From Lotus japonicus (taxonomy: Eukaryota > Streptophyta > Magnoliopsida > Fabales > Fabaceae), in contig NC_080043.1 of the NCBI RefSeq assembly GCF_012489685.1, forward strand, positions 49,553,127 to 49,617,126: a DNA stretch of 64,000 bases. The letters are read 5' to 3'. The notes below the pieces were generated by a model, which had not been told where the DNA came from, ran no database searches, and saw only the letters and a program-made list of their open reading frames with translations. Within the stretch, counting starts at the first letter, position 1. Every line of letters begins with the position of its first letter. A program made the position numbers and the translations under genes. Positions 34,238 to 43,914 of the stretch are shown here, in pieces.

Positions 34238-35426
34238 CACCACTATACTCAACGACAGCTCGCCCTCGAGCGTAGAAAACACTCGCTTGCCCTCTAGCGC
34301 AAGAAATGCTTCCAAACAAGTGCCTTCACAAAGGATACTACCCACAAAACTGGGGAAAGAGTAACTACAGTTGGTTCCAAGAGAAAAGATCCAACAACCT
34401 ACCTCATGCAACTTTTTTGAAAAGAGAAGAGTATTGAGTCCATCATGAGAAGCATATAGATCTAAAATCCTAGGATGAGATATAATTTAGTGCACTGAGC
34501 ACACAAGCAAGTTCATAGGTTCTGGATGTCATTCACTCAAAAGCAACAAAGATCAAAACATGCACAAATTCAAAGAGACTTCACAAGGGTTGGAATGCGT
34601 GGTTTGGTGAAGTACAAGGTGGTTGGTCCCTAAGGAAAACTAAGGCTTTAAAGCGCATTGAGTGTGGTCCAAATAGTAACCCCCGGAGCTTTCAACAACA
34701 AACCTTTTTGCACAAGTCTCTTGACCCCTTTTCAAGTTCTTTTTTTTCTTTTTTCCACTCCAACTTTGATTAGGAGTTCTCTTTCTTTTTTCTTTTTCAT
34801 TTTTTTCCTTGGGACAAGAGACATTTTCAAACTTTAATTATCACCTCCAACACAATGCAAGGATCAACACTCCCCATAATTCCGACCTATCATCCGTCCC
34901 AATCATTTAGCTAACAAAGAAATCTTCAATAGGCTCAAAAGGGACAACTAGGGACAAATATTCAAGCCAAGAAAAACTCTGAGGTTCAAAAACCTATTAG
35001 TCTCATGAATAGTGCAAGTATCACAAAGCATGCAAAGTGTGAAATCAATACAGAACGAAGAATTGCAAGTGAGTCAGGATCCTCCAGGAAAATTTAATGG
35101 TGAAAGGTCAAAGATAGACCCTTAATGGGCTCAAACCAACTCCTTTCTAAAGAAACACTCGGAAGACCGAAGTCTCCTCCTCCCTTCCCCAACATACAAT
35201 CACTCATCCCCAAAACAACATGAGTATCCACAAGAAACAAATTTTCAAAACCGACACAAGTAGTGCAGCACAACTAGCGGGCAAAAACATGTGAGTATAG
35301 GGAAGTATAAGACCCAAAAAAAAAAAACAATTACTAAACAATGCATGATAAAAAGAAAACAAAATCTACAAATGAAAAATATGTTAAACATGCATGACCT
35401 ATTAAGATAGAATTACCTCATCGCAA
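34238..35426 (-). other. 3' untranslated internal region of the Athila-like element
   Basis: Between the transposon-protein ORF and the 3' LTR; no gene seen. The minus strand right before the LTR reads GTTGAGTATAGTGGTG, a weak purine-rich tract that may serve as polypurine tract. A poly-pyrimidine patch lies at 34740-34805. Confidence 0.6.
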
Positions 35427-36691
35427 TCACTCCATGGGGTCATGATCGCCCCTTCCATCACCATGATCCGGATGAACTCCGGTGTCATGCATTATGCTCA
35501 AATCAATCATCCTCTGCTCCAATGTATTGAAATCCATTGGGCCTTGGTATCCAGGATCTGAGGTGCTTCCTCCCCTCCAGTGGAGATCAAGATCCCGGTG
35601 AAGGCGATCTTTCCTCAAAAACATCCGCCCGAAAGTGGCCTCCATCCAAGCCGGTGAAGGATCAGCATGAGGTGGAGTAACAACCTCATTCACCACTTCA
35701 TTAATCTCCTCTTCTTCTTCTTCCTCTTCCGCTGGCTCTGTCGGATCCTCCTCTTCCTCATCCTCCTGAGGCATCCTAGACATCCAATCTTGAAAAAGTT
35801 GGTGCACCCGATCCTTGCTAAGAATGGGGGAAACCAACAACCTCTGCTGCACAGGAAATGTGGGTCTCCTAGCCTTCTCCCTAACATCATGAATCAAAGC
35901 AGTAATCAAGTGAGGGAACATAGGACGTGGCTTCTCCTTACCCACATTGTAGTGTGAGTAAATCTTCTCAGAAATGATCCTCACCACATCCATTGGGTGG
36001 CCCGTAATAATGCAATAGATTGTAATTAGGACCACCGCTCTCACTTCAGATTTGTGGGAGCTAGGGAACAAGGAATCCTGCAAAAACTCAGCCCACACAT
36101 GAGCCAACGGTGTCATGTTTTGTCTCAGCAAGTAGGTGGGGTAACCTCTATCATCCTTCTCCCAATGTTGTCCAGGCCTAACCACCACTACTTCCAAATC
36201 CCTCAAGAACTCAGAAGAGCGATCTGAAAGCAAGCAGTGGAAGGGGTACTCCTACTCTTCCATGGGAAAATGGCATTCTCCTCATGCTCCGTGAGAAGGC
36301 CAAGGAAGCTACGAATCTTTTCCGCTCCAAAGTCAATCACATCACCTCTAAACCATGACAAGAAGGTGGGGGCATCCGGTTTGTCGTCTTGATCATCACA
36401 GTAGGTATTCGCATAGAATTCCCTAACCATGACTTCACAAGCAATAGGAATTGGATCCACCCAATTCCTCCATCTCCTTGTCTCCATGGCCTCTTGCATG
36501 CCGAGGGGGTCTCTCCTTCCATCCCTATAAAATACTCCTCGCTCCTTCACACACCCCTTGTGTGCTAGGACGGATTGATAGAATTCCTCCTTTTTCGTCG
36601 ATAAGAAGCGAGAGCGGTCAAAGTTCTGGGAAATGGAAGAGGACCCCGCGGCTTGTGGGATATCTTGCTCTCTTAGCAGGCATCTGCACAA
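35427..36691 (-). pseudogene. Transposon-protein ORF ('putative plant transposon protein' type) in the Athila-like element
   Basis: Two overlapping frames. The first (36691-36203) carries FLSTKKEEFYQSVLAHKGCVKERG and MVREFYANTY, the pattern of a domain often found in the env-like position of Athila elements. The second (36233-35427) continues with MTPLAHVWAEFLQDSLFPSSH and SEVRAVVLITIYCIITGHPMD, then an acidic Glu-rich tail. A frameshift near 36235 separates them. The N-terminal start may come from splicing, since a TTTTGTGCAG acceptor-like site lies just upstream near 36690. No transmembrane helix is evident. Function of the intact protein is unknown. Confidence 0.65.
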
Positions 36692-37598
36692 AAGTTAGCA
36701 CAACCACAAGCCGCACAAAACCATTAGTCATGTTAGTCGAAAATAAATAAAAAGTATGTACAAAAATTAAAACTTGAACCCCTAAGAGCACCCAATCAAG
36801 TTTTCTAGTGAATTTGGCAAGGAGAAGAAATAAGCCACAAAGCACTTGCCCAAAATCGACTAGAAAAACTCATTGGAGCATTCTATCAAACACCTAGGAG
36901 ACACAAAACAAAGCTACTCTACACTACTTCTATCTAACTACCCAACTCTCACAAATCTCACACCCATTACTAACTTTGGCACAAAAAACCCATGAAAAGC
37001 AAAAACAAACCAAACCCAACTTGCACAAACTTAAAATCACTCACCCATAACCCCCAAGAGTCATAAACTTGCAAACCCATGAAACTTAGATGGAAGGAAG
37101 TGGAAAATTGGAACTTACCTTGAACTTGGAGTGAGTGGGTGCAAGTGAGATGCTCTTGATGCAATGCAAACTTGGGAAGAGGAGAGTGGGCAAAAGTGTG
37201 TGTAAGTGAGATTGGGAGAGTAGAAAATGGGTATATGTAGAGAGAGGGGCGGTTTTAGAGAGAAAGAGAAGTTAGAAAGTGGGAAAATGAAGAGTTAGAA
37301 GTGTTTAAAAATGAAAAAACTGTGTGTGTGTGTGTGCGTGTTGGGGCGCTCAAGCGCTGAGAAGGGGCGCTTGAGCGCCCTGGGTGCCCAAACCAGCCAG
37401 AAGCTACGGGCAGGCTGGCGCTTGAGCGCCAGCCCATGGCGCTTGAGCGCCCTGCCCCGTGCAAAATGTGTTTTTTTTTCTTTTTTTTTTTTAAAATAAA
37501 AGAACTATCCTAAGGCATTTTCAACAAAAATAAAACAATGGGTTGTCTCCCATCCAGCCCTTTGTTATAGTCCAAGGTAGACTCTCCTTCCTTTGATG
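36692..37598 (-). other. Non-coding spacer in the Athila-like element
   Basis: No supported gene. Contains a (GT)n run (37321-37338) and GGCGCTTGAGCGCC palindromes (37343-37455). This is where RT and integrase would be expected. Confidence 0.6.
37343..37455. repeat. GGCGCTTGAGCGCC palindromic cluster, internal
   Basis: Units such as GGGGCGCTTGAGCGCCC, CTGGCGCTTGAGCGCCAG and GGCGCTTGAGCGCCC. The same unit family as in both LTRs, but outside them. Confidence 0.8.
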
Positions 37599-40055
37599 TT
37601 AGGAAGGAAATTCCTTACTCTTAAATAACTTACCACAATCGCAAGGCAAGAACCTTGCACAAAACCTTCGAAACAAATCCTCCCATGAGGTTATGTCTTG
37701 TTGCTCATCAAACCATGCTCTTGCTCCCTTGGTCAAGGAGTGGGGAAAAAGTTTGATTTTCAAATCATCATCACTCATTCCTTCCTTCTTTCCAAGAGAA
37801 CATGCTAGGGAAAACTTCACCATATGTGCATGGAGATTCTCGTACTTTGACCCCCCATACTTGTTACCACTCACAAGCTTTATAAGAGTCAAAGGGAGCT
37901 CGACATCTTTCTTTTCCACCTTGGGGGTCTCTTCTTGAACCTTTGGAACACTTTTGATCATATCACAGACAAAGTCATCAACATGGTTAGTCTCTAACAT
38001 GGGATTGAAAACAGAGAACCTTACATTTTCCTTACCAACATGAAGGATGAGATGACCCTTGTCGACATCAATCTTAGCCCTACCGGTAGCTAAGAATGGT
38101 CGGCCAATAATGAGCGGAATCTTCTCATCGTCTTCCATGTCAAGCACAACGAAATCCACGAGGAACACATACTTGTCCACCCTCACCATAACATCCTCCA
38201 CAATCCCGTATGGTGTCTTGAGGGACCGATCCGCCATTTGTAAAGAAAGCATTGTTGGTGTCACCTCTCCTAGATCCAACCTCTCAAACATGGTAGGCGG
38301 CATCAAGTTGATGCTCGCCCCCAAATCACAAAGTGCTTCTACTTCTGCCATCCCTTCAACCTCCACCGGAATAGTGAAACTTCCGGGGTCTCTTCTTTTC
38401 ATTGGCATCTTACGCTGCATGATGGCACTACACTCTTCTGTCATCATTACCATCTCATCAACCCCCTTTAAACTCCTCCTCTTAGACAAGATATCCCTCA
38501 TGAACCTAGCATACATGGGCACTTGCTCCAATGCATCGGCAAAAGGGATATTAATGTGGAGTTTCTTGAAAACCTCCGCAAACTTTGAGAACTTCTTGTC
38601 TATGTTTTTCTTAGTCAAGGCCTTAGGAAAAAGGAACTTGCTAACCTTAGGAGTGAGATCTACAACTTCCTTAGTCTTGATGGGTACCACAACTTCCTCC
38701 TCAACTATCTCCTCAATTTTTTCACCCTCTGTTTTTTTCTTCAATTCACTCATCACCCTACCACTTCGAGTAGTCACTACAGAGGCATTCTCTTGTTTGG
38801 GATTGGGGATAGTATTGGAAGGAAACTTACCTTGAGGTCTTTCGGTTATTTCCTTGGCCAGCTGGCCAAATTGATTCTCTAAGTTCTTAATAGCCGCTTC
38901 TTGATTTTTGTAATTATTCTCCGTTCGGTTGATGAAAGTCTCCACCAACTCTAAGCTTTTCTTGGAGCCGACACTTTCACCTTCTACTCTCTCTTGTGGC
39001 TGCCTTGAGCCTTGGCCTTGGAAACCTTGGCTAGGAAATTGCCTTTGAAAGCCACTTCCTTGCCCATTGTTACCTTGCCTCCAAGAGAAATTAGGGTGAT
39101 TCCTCCATCCTGGATTGTAAGTATTTGAAAATGGGTCATTCCGAGCTTGACCCATGGCCTTCACTTCCTCCTCCGGTCTAGTCTCTGTGCATTCCTCGCT
39201 GTAATGTGGTCCTCCACAAGTCACACACTCCAATTTGGCAACTCGACCACCAATCTTGGTAGTCTTCATTTGATTTTGAATCTCATTCATTTAATTGGAG
39301 AGTTGCTTGTTGGAGGCCATGAGTTGATCATAAGCCTCAACCTCTAGGACCCCTCTTCGGGCTTGGCGTTCATTACTTGAGTTCATGGCCCTTATAGCCA
39401 TTTTTTCAATCAACTCGTACCCCACTTGTGGAAGTAAGGCATCGAACTCACCGTTTGAAGCCGCATCCAAGCCAAACCTCGAAGAATATTGGAGACCATC
39501 ATAGAACTTTGCTACTTGTTCCGCTTGGGTGAGGTTATGTTGAGGACACCTCCTCAAGAGCTTTTTGAACCTTACCCAAGCTTCATAGATATTTTCATCG
39601 GTGGATTGAGCAAAAGTAATGATGTGATTCTTGAGCTTTCTCAAGAGGGCTCTTGGAACAAACCTTGTGGTGAATTTCTCAGCCAAGTCCTCCCAAGATG
39701 TAATGCTACCTTGGGGCTGTGAATTCAACCACTCTTCAGCAGTATCCCTCAATGAAAAAGGGAACAAACTCAAGCGGATGGTGTCCGCTGAAACATTCTG
39801 AACTCTGTAGGTGTTGCAATTGCGGATGAAACGCTTCATGTGTGCATGAGGATCTTCAAGAGCACCTCCACCGTACTGATTTTGGCTCACCAAGTTGATG
39901 AATGCCGGCCTCAACTCAAAATTTCCCGTGCCATTGGGGGAAACTATGCTGCCCGGATAATCGTAGCTCATGGCAGCCGAGGTGAGGTCTCTAAGAGAAC
40001 GATTGACATTCTCTGCTTCTTGCTCTTGAAGTCTTTGAGCAATAGCCTCATTCAC
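37599..40055 (-). pseudogene. Gag-protease with a second Gag-like module, Athila-like element
   Basis: The frame 40055-37599 is open apart from one TAA at 39291-39293. First Gag: ALEDPHAHMKRFIRNC, IRLSLFPFSLRDTAEEWL, ITSWEDLAEKFTTRFVP (40055-39291). Then a zinc knuckle CVTCGGPHYSEEC (39230 area, CX2CX3HX4C) and protease with active-site type CDLGAS (near 38320) and PLIIGRPFLATG. After the protease, instead of RT, comes a second Gag-like piece: KYENLHAHMVKFSLAC, IKLFPHSLTKGARAWF, ITSWEDLFRRFCARFLP (37885-37640). The two Gag modules are clearly related but diverged, so the second is probably captured from another family or left by a recombination that removed pol. Without the stop codon the order would be Gag-protease-Gag. 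Confidence 0.85.
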
Positions 40056-40301
40056 ACTTTCTTCAATGTGGGCTTACAATTCCTCCTCCGTCATATGGGC
40101 AGCCATGGAGGCTATCTCAACAACTCTTTGCTGAGCTCGACGACGATGGAGGGTATGTTCAGGCTCCGGATCAAACTCCAATGGATCCGTGCCAAGCCTA
40201 CCTTGCATAAACTGAAATACAAAACCAAAGAAAGGTTAGTAATACCTGTTCAATGCAATGAAAAACTACAACCTTGTAACTTAAACCGAAAACAACAAAC
40301 A

Positions 40302-40323
40302 GTCCCCGACAACGGCGCCAAAA
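40302..40323 (-). other. Primer-binding site of the Athila-like element
   Basis: On the minus strand TGGCGCCGTTGTCGGGGAC lies a few bases after the 5' LTR end (TTCAACA region at 40327). This is the classic Athila-type primer-binding site with one substitution from TGGCGCCGTTGCCGGGGA. Confidence 0.88.
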
Positions 40324-40326
40324 ACT

Positions 40327-41624
40327 TGTTGAGTCAATCTTCAAGTGCACAGATATCTCTGGGTTTTAATATCGAATCCACAGGGACCGTGAGTGAGAAT
40401 TATGGTTTAAGCTCGAAGCTTGTGAGTTTGAAGGCAAATAAAATTCAGTTTTTGGATTTGTTTGTTTGTAACAAGAGTTTGCAAAATAAGCAATAGTGAA
40501 GAAAATGAAAATATCAATTGATGAAAATGCTCTGGGTTAATGTTCATCCAATCCTTCCTAGACAACCTACCCTATGCAATTGAAACCTTGAATCATTCCC
40601 TTATTGTTATAGCCTAGATACTTACTCATTGATTCCTCACATGAACAATTCTCTCATACTAAAAGCTAAGCTCAATTCCTTGTGTACCTAGTCATTCATA
40701 TGAGGTTTATAAGCATGCAATTTTCAGGCCAACAAAACCAATCCCCCACTCTATTCCTAGAAGCAAGCAAAGAGAGGTCAATTCCAACCCAAGTCCCAAA
40801 TTACAACAATCTTCCAATATGATTGCAATTTAGCCTTAAGCAAAGGTGCACCCAAGCTTATCATGCATAAAAGAATTGAAATATAAGGTAGATTCAAGAA
40901 CAAGAGCATAGAGATAGGAATTAAGTCTAGAAATTCATGAAATCACATTGAACCCAAAGCAAAAGAGAGTACTAGCCACTCATGGCTAGTGAATCCAGAC
41001 AAAAATGTAAAGAAAACCTGGAAAATACAAGGTGGAAGCCTCTCACAAGCCCCGCACTTCCTAAGCTTCAATACTTGGTAAAAATCTCAAAGAAAATCAA
41101 AAGTTCTGAACAAAATGGCCTAAAGCCTTATTTATAGGCAAAAAAAGTCGAGCTGGGGCGCTTGAGCGCCCCAGGGCAGCGCTTGAGCGCCCATGTGGCA
41201 GATGCAAGGCTCCAGCTTCTGGAGTGCTGGCGCTTGAGCGCCAGCTGCACGCTCTTGGTGGCTTTTCAGCTTTTTGTAACCCCCCTTTGAATGCTTTCTT
41301 CAATTCCTTTGCATGTTGGCCTTCCTTTTCCATAAGTTACCTGCTGCAGCACTAAAGGACCAAAACAAGGAGTAAAATCAAGAAATTCAAAGGGCTTTTA
41401 ACCACCTTAGTCCTCACAAAATCATGGCAAAACTCATGCAAGTCCTAAACTCTATAAAAATGCAAAAACAGCCCTCATAAAACCATAAAATTACCAGAAC
41501 TTAACTCAAACTCAAATAAACACAAAAATGCATGAGAATGCATGAAACACTACATGAGACAAAGATAAAGACTCAAAACACTCAAAGAAATTACCCTAAA
41601 ACCACTACTAACATAGGGTCATCA
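40327..41624 (-). repeat. 5' LTR of the Athila-like element
   Basis: 1298 bp, TGTTGAGTC...GGGTCATCA on the plus strand. Holds a shorter GGCGCTTGAGCGCC cluster (41154-41245) than the left LTR. Flanked on the right by GCCAA (41625-41629). Confidence 0.92.
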
Positions 41625-41629
41625 GCCAA

Positions 41630-42494
41630 CTTCCTTAACCTTCAGCACATTACTTGCTTCCTTGTCTTGTATCTGTTTCCTCACCAGCGACACCTTTGCC
41701 GCCTTCAACCATTTCCTCTTACATGCGTCGTCTTCTTCTTCTATGATGTAGTCTCTCGCTCGGGTGTGTACCTCGGTCATCGAGCGCGCTGGTTTCCTAC
41801 CCAGCTCCCAGCTCAGCTTTCCTGACAACAATCCGCTCTTAAAAGCGCAAACGTATGTCCGAGGTTCCGCCTCTTCAAATCTTGCGGACAAGGCGTTGTA
41901 CCGTTCCATGTACTTCTTCAACGTCTCTCGCTCCTCCTGCCGAATCTAAAACAGATCCCCGACCTCGCCGATTGAGAACTGGCCAAGGAATTTCAACGCA
42001 AAGTCGCGGAACTTCTTTATGGATCCTTGTGGCAGGGCCATAAACCAGGTCATTGCTGCGCCTCGGAATGTGGACGGAAGCATTCTACACTTTACCGCAT
42101 CAGAAACCGCGCTTATCGCCATCTTCACATTGATACGTAGCAGATGATCTTGCGGATTGGTTCGTCCGTCGTACGTCTCCGACACGAGGCTTGTCATAAC
42201 GTCAGGTACGGTCACCTCTCGCACTGCTGCCGAGAATGGTTTGACCTCCGCAACAACCTCCGCTTCCTTCTCCTCCTCATTCCACTGCTTAAGGTGATAG
42301 TATTCCAATTGCTCCTGCAAACACTCATTTTGCAGTCTTAAGTCGTCACTCAGTGCACGGCGTGCCTCAGCATGGCGATGTCTATCTAGCCTTGCGGTGC
42401 GCGGGGAAGAAACGTGGCTCCGCTCCGGTTCCTCGCTACACCGTTGGCAAAACGATTCCATCAGGCTCCGTCGATGAACCAAGAATTCGACCAA
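41630..42494 (-). pseudogene. N-terminal gag of Tat-like copy 2
   Basis: Frame from 42494 with one TAG at 41946-41948. A helical/charged N-terminus (LRLQNECLQEQLEYYHLKQW) is followed by the capsid: YDGRTNPQDHLLRINVKMA, MLPSTFRGAAMTWFMALPQ, then after the stop IRQEERETLKKYMERYN and FKSGLLSGKLSWELG. This is the typical Tat-type retrotransposon gag order. It ends at the Athila-like insertion and resumes at 32885. Packages element RNA in an intact relative. Confidence 0.87.
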
Positions 42495-42583
42495 AAATCT
42501 TCAAATCGCAGAAAACCTCACAGAAAACTGAATTTTTCTAAACCAAATTGTAATCCACGTAGTCCGGGAATCAAAATCTACTG

Positions 42584-42605
42584 TTCCCCACAGACGGCGT
42601 CAAAA
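42584..42605 (-). other. Primer-binding region of Tat-like copy 2
   Basis: The minus strand immediately after the 5' LTR reads TTTTGACGCCGTCTGTGGGG. It resembles the TGGCGCCGTCTGTGGGGA sites of Tat elements with GACGCC in place of GGCGCC, so it may be a mutated or variant site. Confidence 0.65.
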
Positions 42606-42925
42606 TGTTCCTTCATGAACATTGAGATGAGGTATAGTACCTAAGGTGTAAGGAACGTGATGTGAGATTCCTAGAGAGAATGAGAGCGTAACCGCTTAGA
42701 GAGAGAGTGTAACTGAATTTCAAGTTTGTTATTTCTCAAATGAGCTAAGAGTCCTTTACAATTGGTATTCCTCCCCTATTTATAGTTGGGGGAGTTGGGC
42801 TTAGCGCCTCTAAATCATCCTAATGGGCCGGTTGGGCCTCCGGGATGAAGGCCCAGGTCCCTGGTCCGCTCCTCGCCTTAGACCAGTGCTTCTGGGCGAG
42901 GGACCCTAGGATCTCGCCCAGTCCA
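42606..42925 (-). repeat. 5' LTR of Tat-like copy 2
   Basis: 320 bp, ends CCCAGTCCA at 42925 and is followed by the AATTT duplication (42926-42930). Confidence 0.93.
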
Positions 42926-43454
42926 AATTTTATATCATTAGTTGCTATTAATTAAAATTATTTCTCTACTTACATATTAATTTATAGTTTAAATATAAAG
43001 TACTTTTGAAAAAAATTAAAAGTATTTTTAAATTTATTTTATGTGTTATTATTTATCACTTGTCACTACTAAATTAAAACTAATTGGTCAAATATATAGC
43101 TTTTACCTTTAATTAAAATAGGTAGGGTGCAGGAAAAAAATTAAAATAGGCTGATTAATAAAAAATATAATTTTAAAAAATAGGCTCATTTATAAAAATA
43201 TAAAAAAATTAATAGAATAATCAATTTAAAAAAAGGTAATTTAGAAAATTAATTTTAAAAAAATATAATGTATTTTTTATTCAAAGGAAAATTTGATGTC
43301 TTTTTCAATGTTTATATCATATCCTATCACTATCATGTCCACCTCAAACACAGGATATGATAAGAGTCTGTCATGCTATTATCATATCCTGTCTTTATCA
43401 AACTCTCTATCATATCATGCCCTTATCTTATCCTGACCACCAAAAGGGCTCGTA

Positions 43455-43914
43455 GTGTCACAGTTACTTTACTCCATAACTTTGTTTTATTTGTTTGTTA
43501 TGATTTCTTATCAAACTTTATCGTTATATTATCATTGTGTTATAGATAACATTATGGTATTATCAATGGCATTATTAAATTGCCTTCGATATTATTATAT
43601 ATTTCTTCTTTTTGATAATTTTAAAGGGAAAAACTTAGGTGCAGTACCATTGGTACTGTTGGTGTTGTTGTCCTCTAAAAAATTGACATGTGGATTAGTG
43701 AATACACCTAACAATAATTAAGGGTTTAGGGAATTCACTCCGTTAAACCTTTCAATGTCGTTTTCCCCTTTTCCCTTTAACCAACCTGCTCCCCACGTAT
43801 TTCTTCAACGCTTACTCTTCTCTGTGGGAACCAAAAGAAACGGATTGTCTTCTGCAATCGTTCTACCTTCTACAATTGCAAAGTTTCTCTCTGCTTCACA
43901 GAGAATCAACAACA
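43455..43914. other. Upstream region of the FAR1-related pseudogene
   Basis: AT-rich to about 43750, then pyrimidine-rich (CCCCTTTTCCCTTT...), as in a 5' leader. No repeat ends recognised. Confidence 0.45.

Larger units (their letters stand above)
32891..41624 (-). mobile_element. Athila-like Ty3 retroelement, 8734 bp, no RT or integrase
   Basis: LTRs 32891-34237 (1347 bp) and 40327-41624 (1298 bp) start TGTTGAGTC and end GGGTCATCA, flanked by GCCAA (32886-32890 and 41625-41629). On the minus strand the 5' LTR is followed by an Athila-type primer-binding site, then gag-protease, then a transposon-protein ORF in the place of the env-like ORF. The RT-RNase H-integrase block is missing. It sits inside gag of Tat-like copy 2. 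Clade call rests on the primer-binding site, the gag type and the 3' ORF. Confidence 0.9.
16459..42925 (-). mobile_element. Tat-like Ty3 retroelement, copy 2, complete ends, two nested insertions
   Basis: Both 320-bp LTRs (16459-16778 and 42606-42925) are flanked by AATTT (16454-16458 and 42926-42930). On the minus strand: 5' LTR at right, a primer-binding region, gag (42494 down), then the Athila-like insertion, then gag C-terminus and protease (32800-32008), a degraded stretch, then the SIRE-like insertion, then antisense ORFs near the 3' LTR. Removing the two insertions leaves about 7.8 kb. No reverse transcriptase or integrase remains, so this copy is non-autonomous. Tat-clade membership rests on the gag and protease motifs and on the antisense ORF, both known in that clade. 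Confidence 0.9.
16274..43451. mobile_element. Tourist/Harbinger-like MITE split by the large Tat-like insertion
   Basis: The left end begins GGGCTCGTTTCGTGG-ACAGGATA; the reverse complement of the right end begins GAGCCCTTTTGGTGG-TCAGGATA. They match at most positions, and both sides carry ATCATATCATG-type subterminal repeats. The flanks are GTA (16271-16273 and 43452-43454), a 3-bp duplication as in PIF/Harbinger elements. Without the Tat-like insertion the element would be about 700 bp: 16274-16458 plus 42926-43451. No transposase is present. Superfamily assignment is moderate because the TIR is imperfect. Confidence 0.6.

Noticed and set aside
38059..38835. Plus-strand frame of 258 codons
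   Set aside because: It is the complement of the Athila-like gag-protease, which carries zinc knuckle and protease motifs; this frame has none.
16459..42925. Endogenous pararetrovirus or retrovirus with envelope
   Set aside because: All coding motifs fit Ty3 and Copia retrotransposons; no movement protein, coat protein or membrane-anchored envelope was found.
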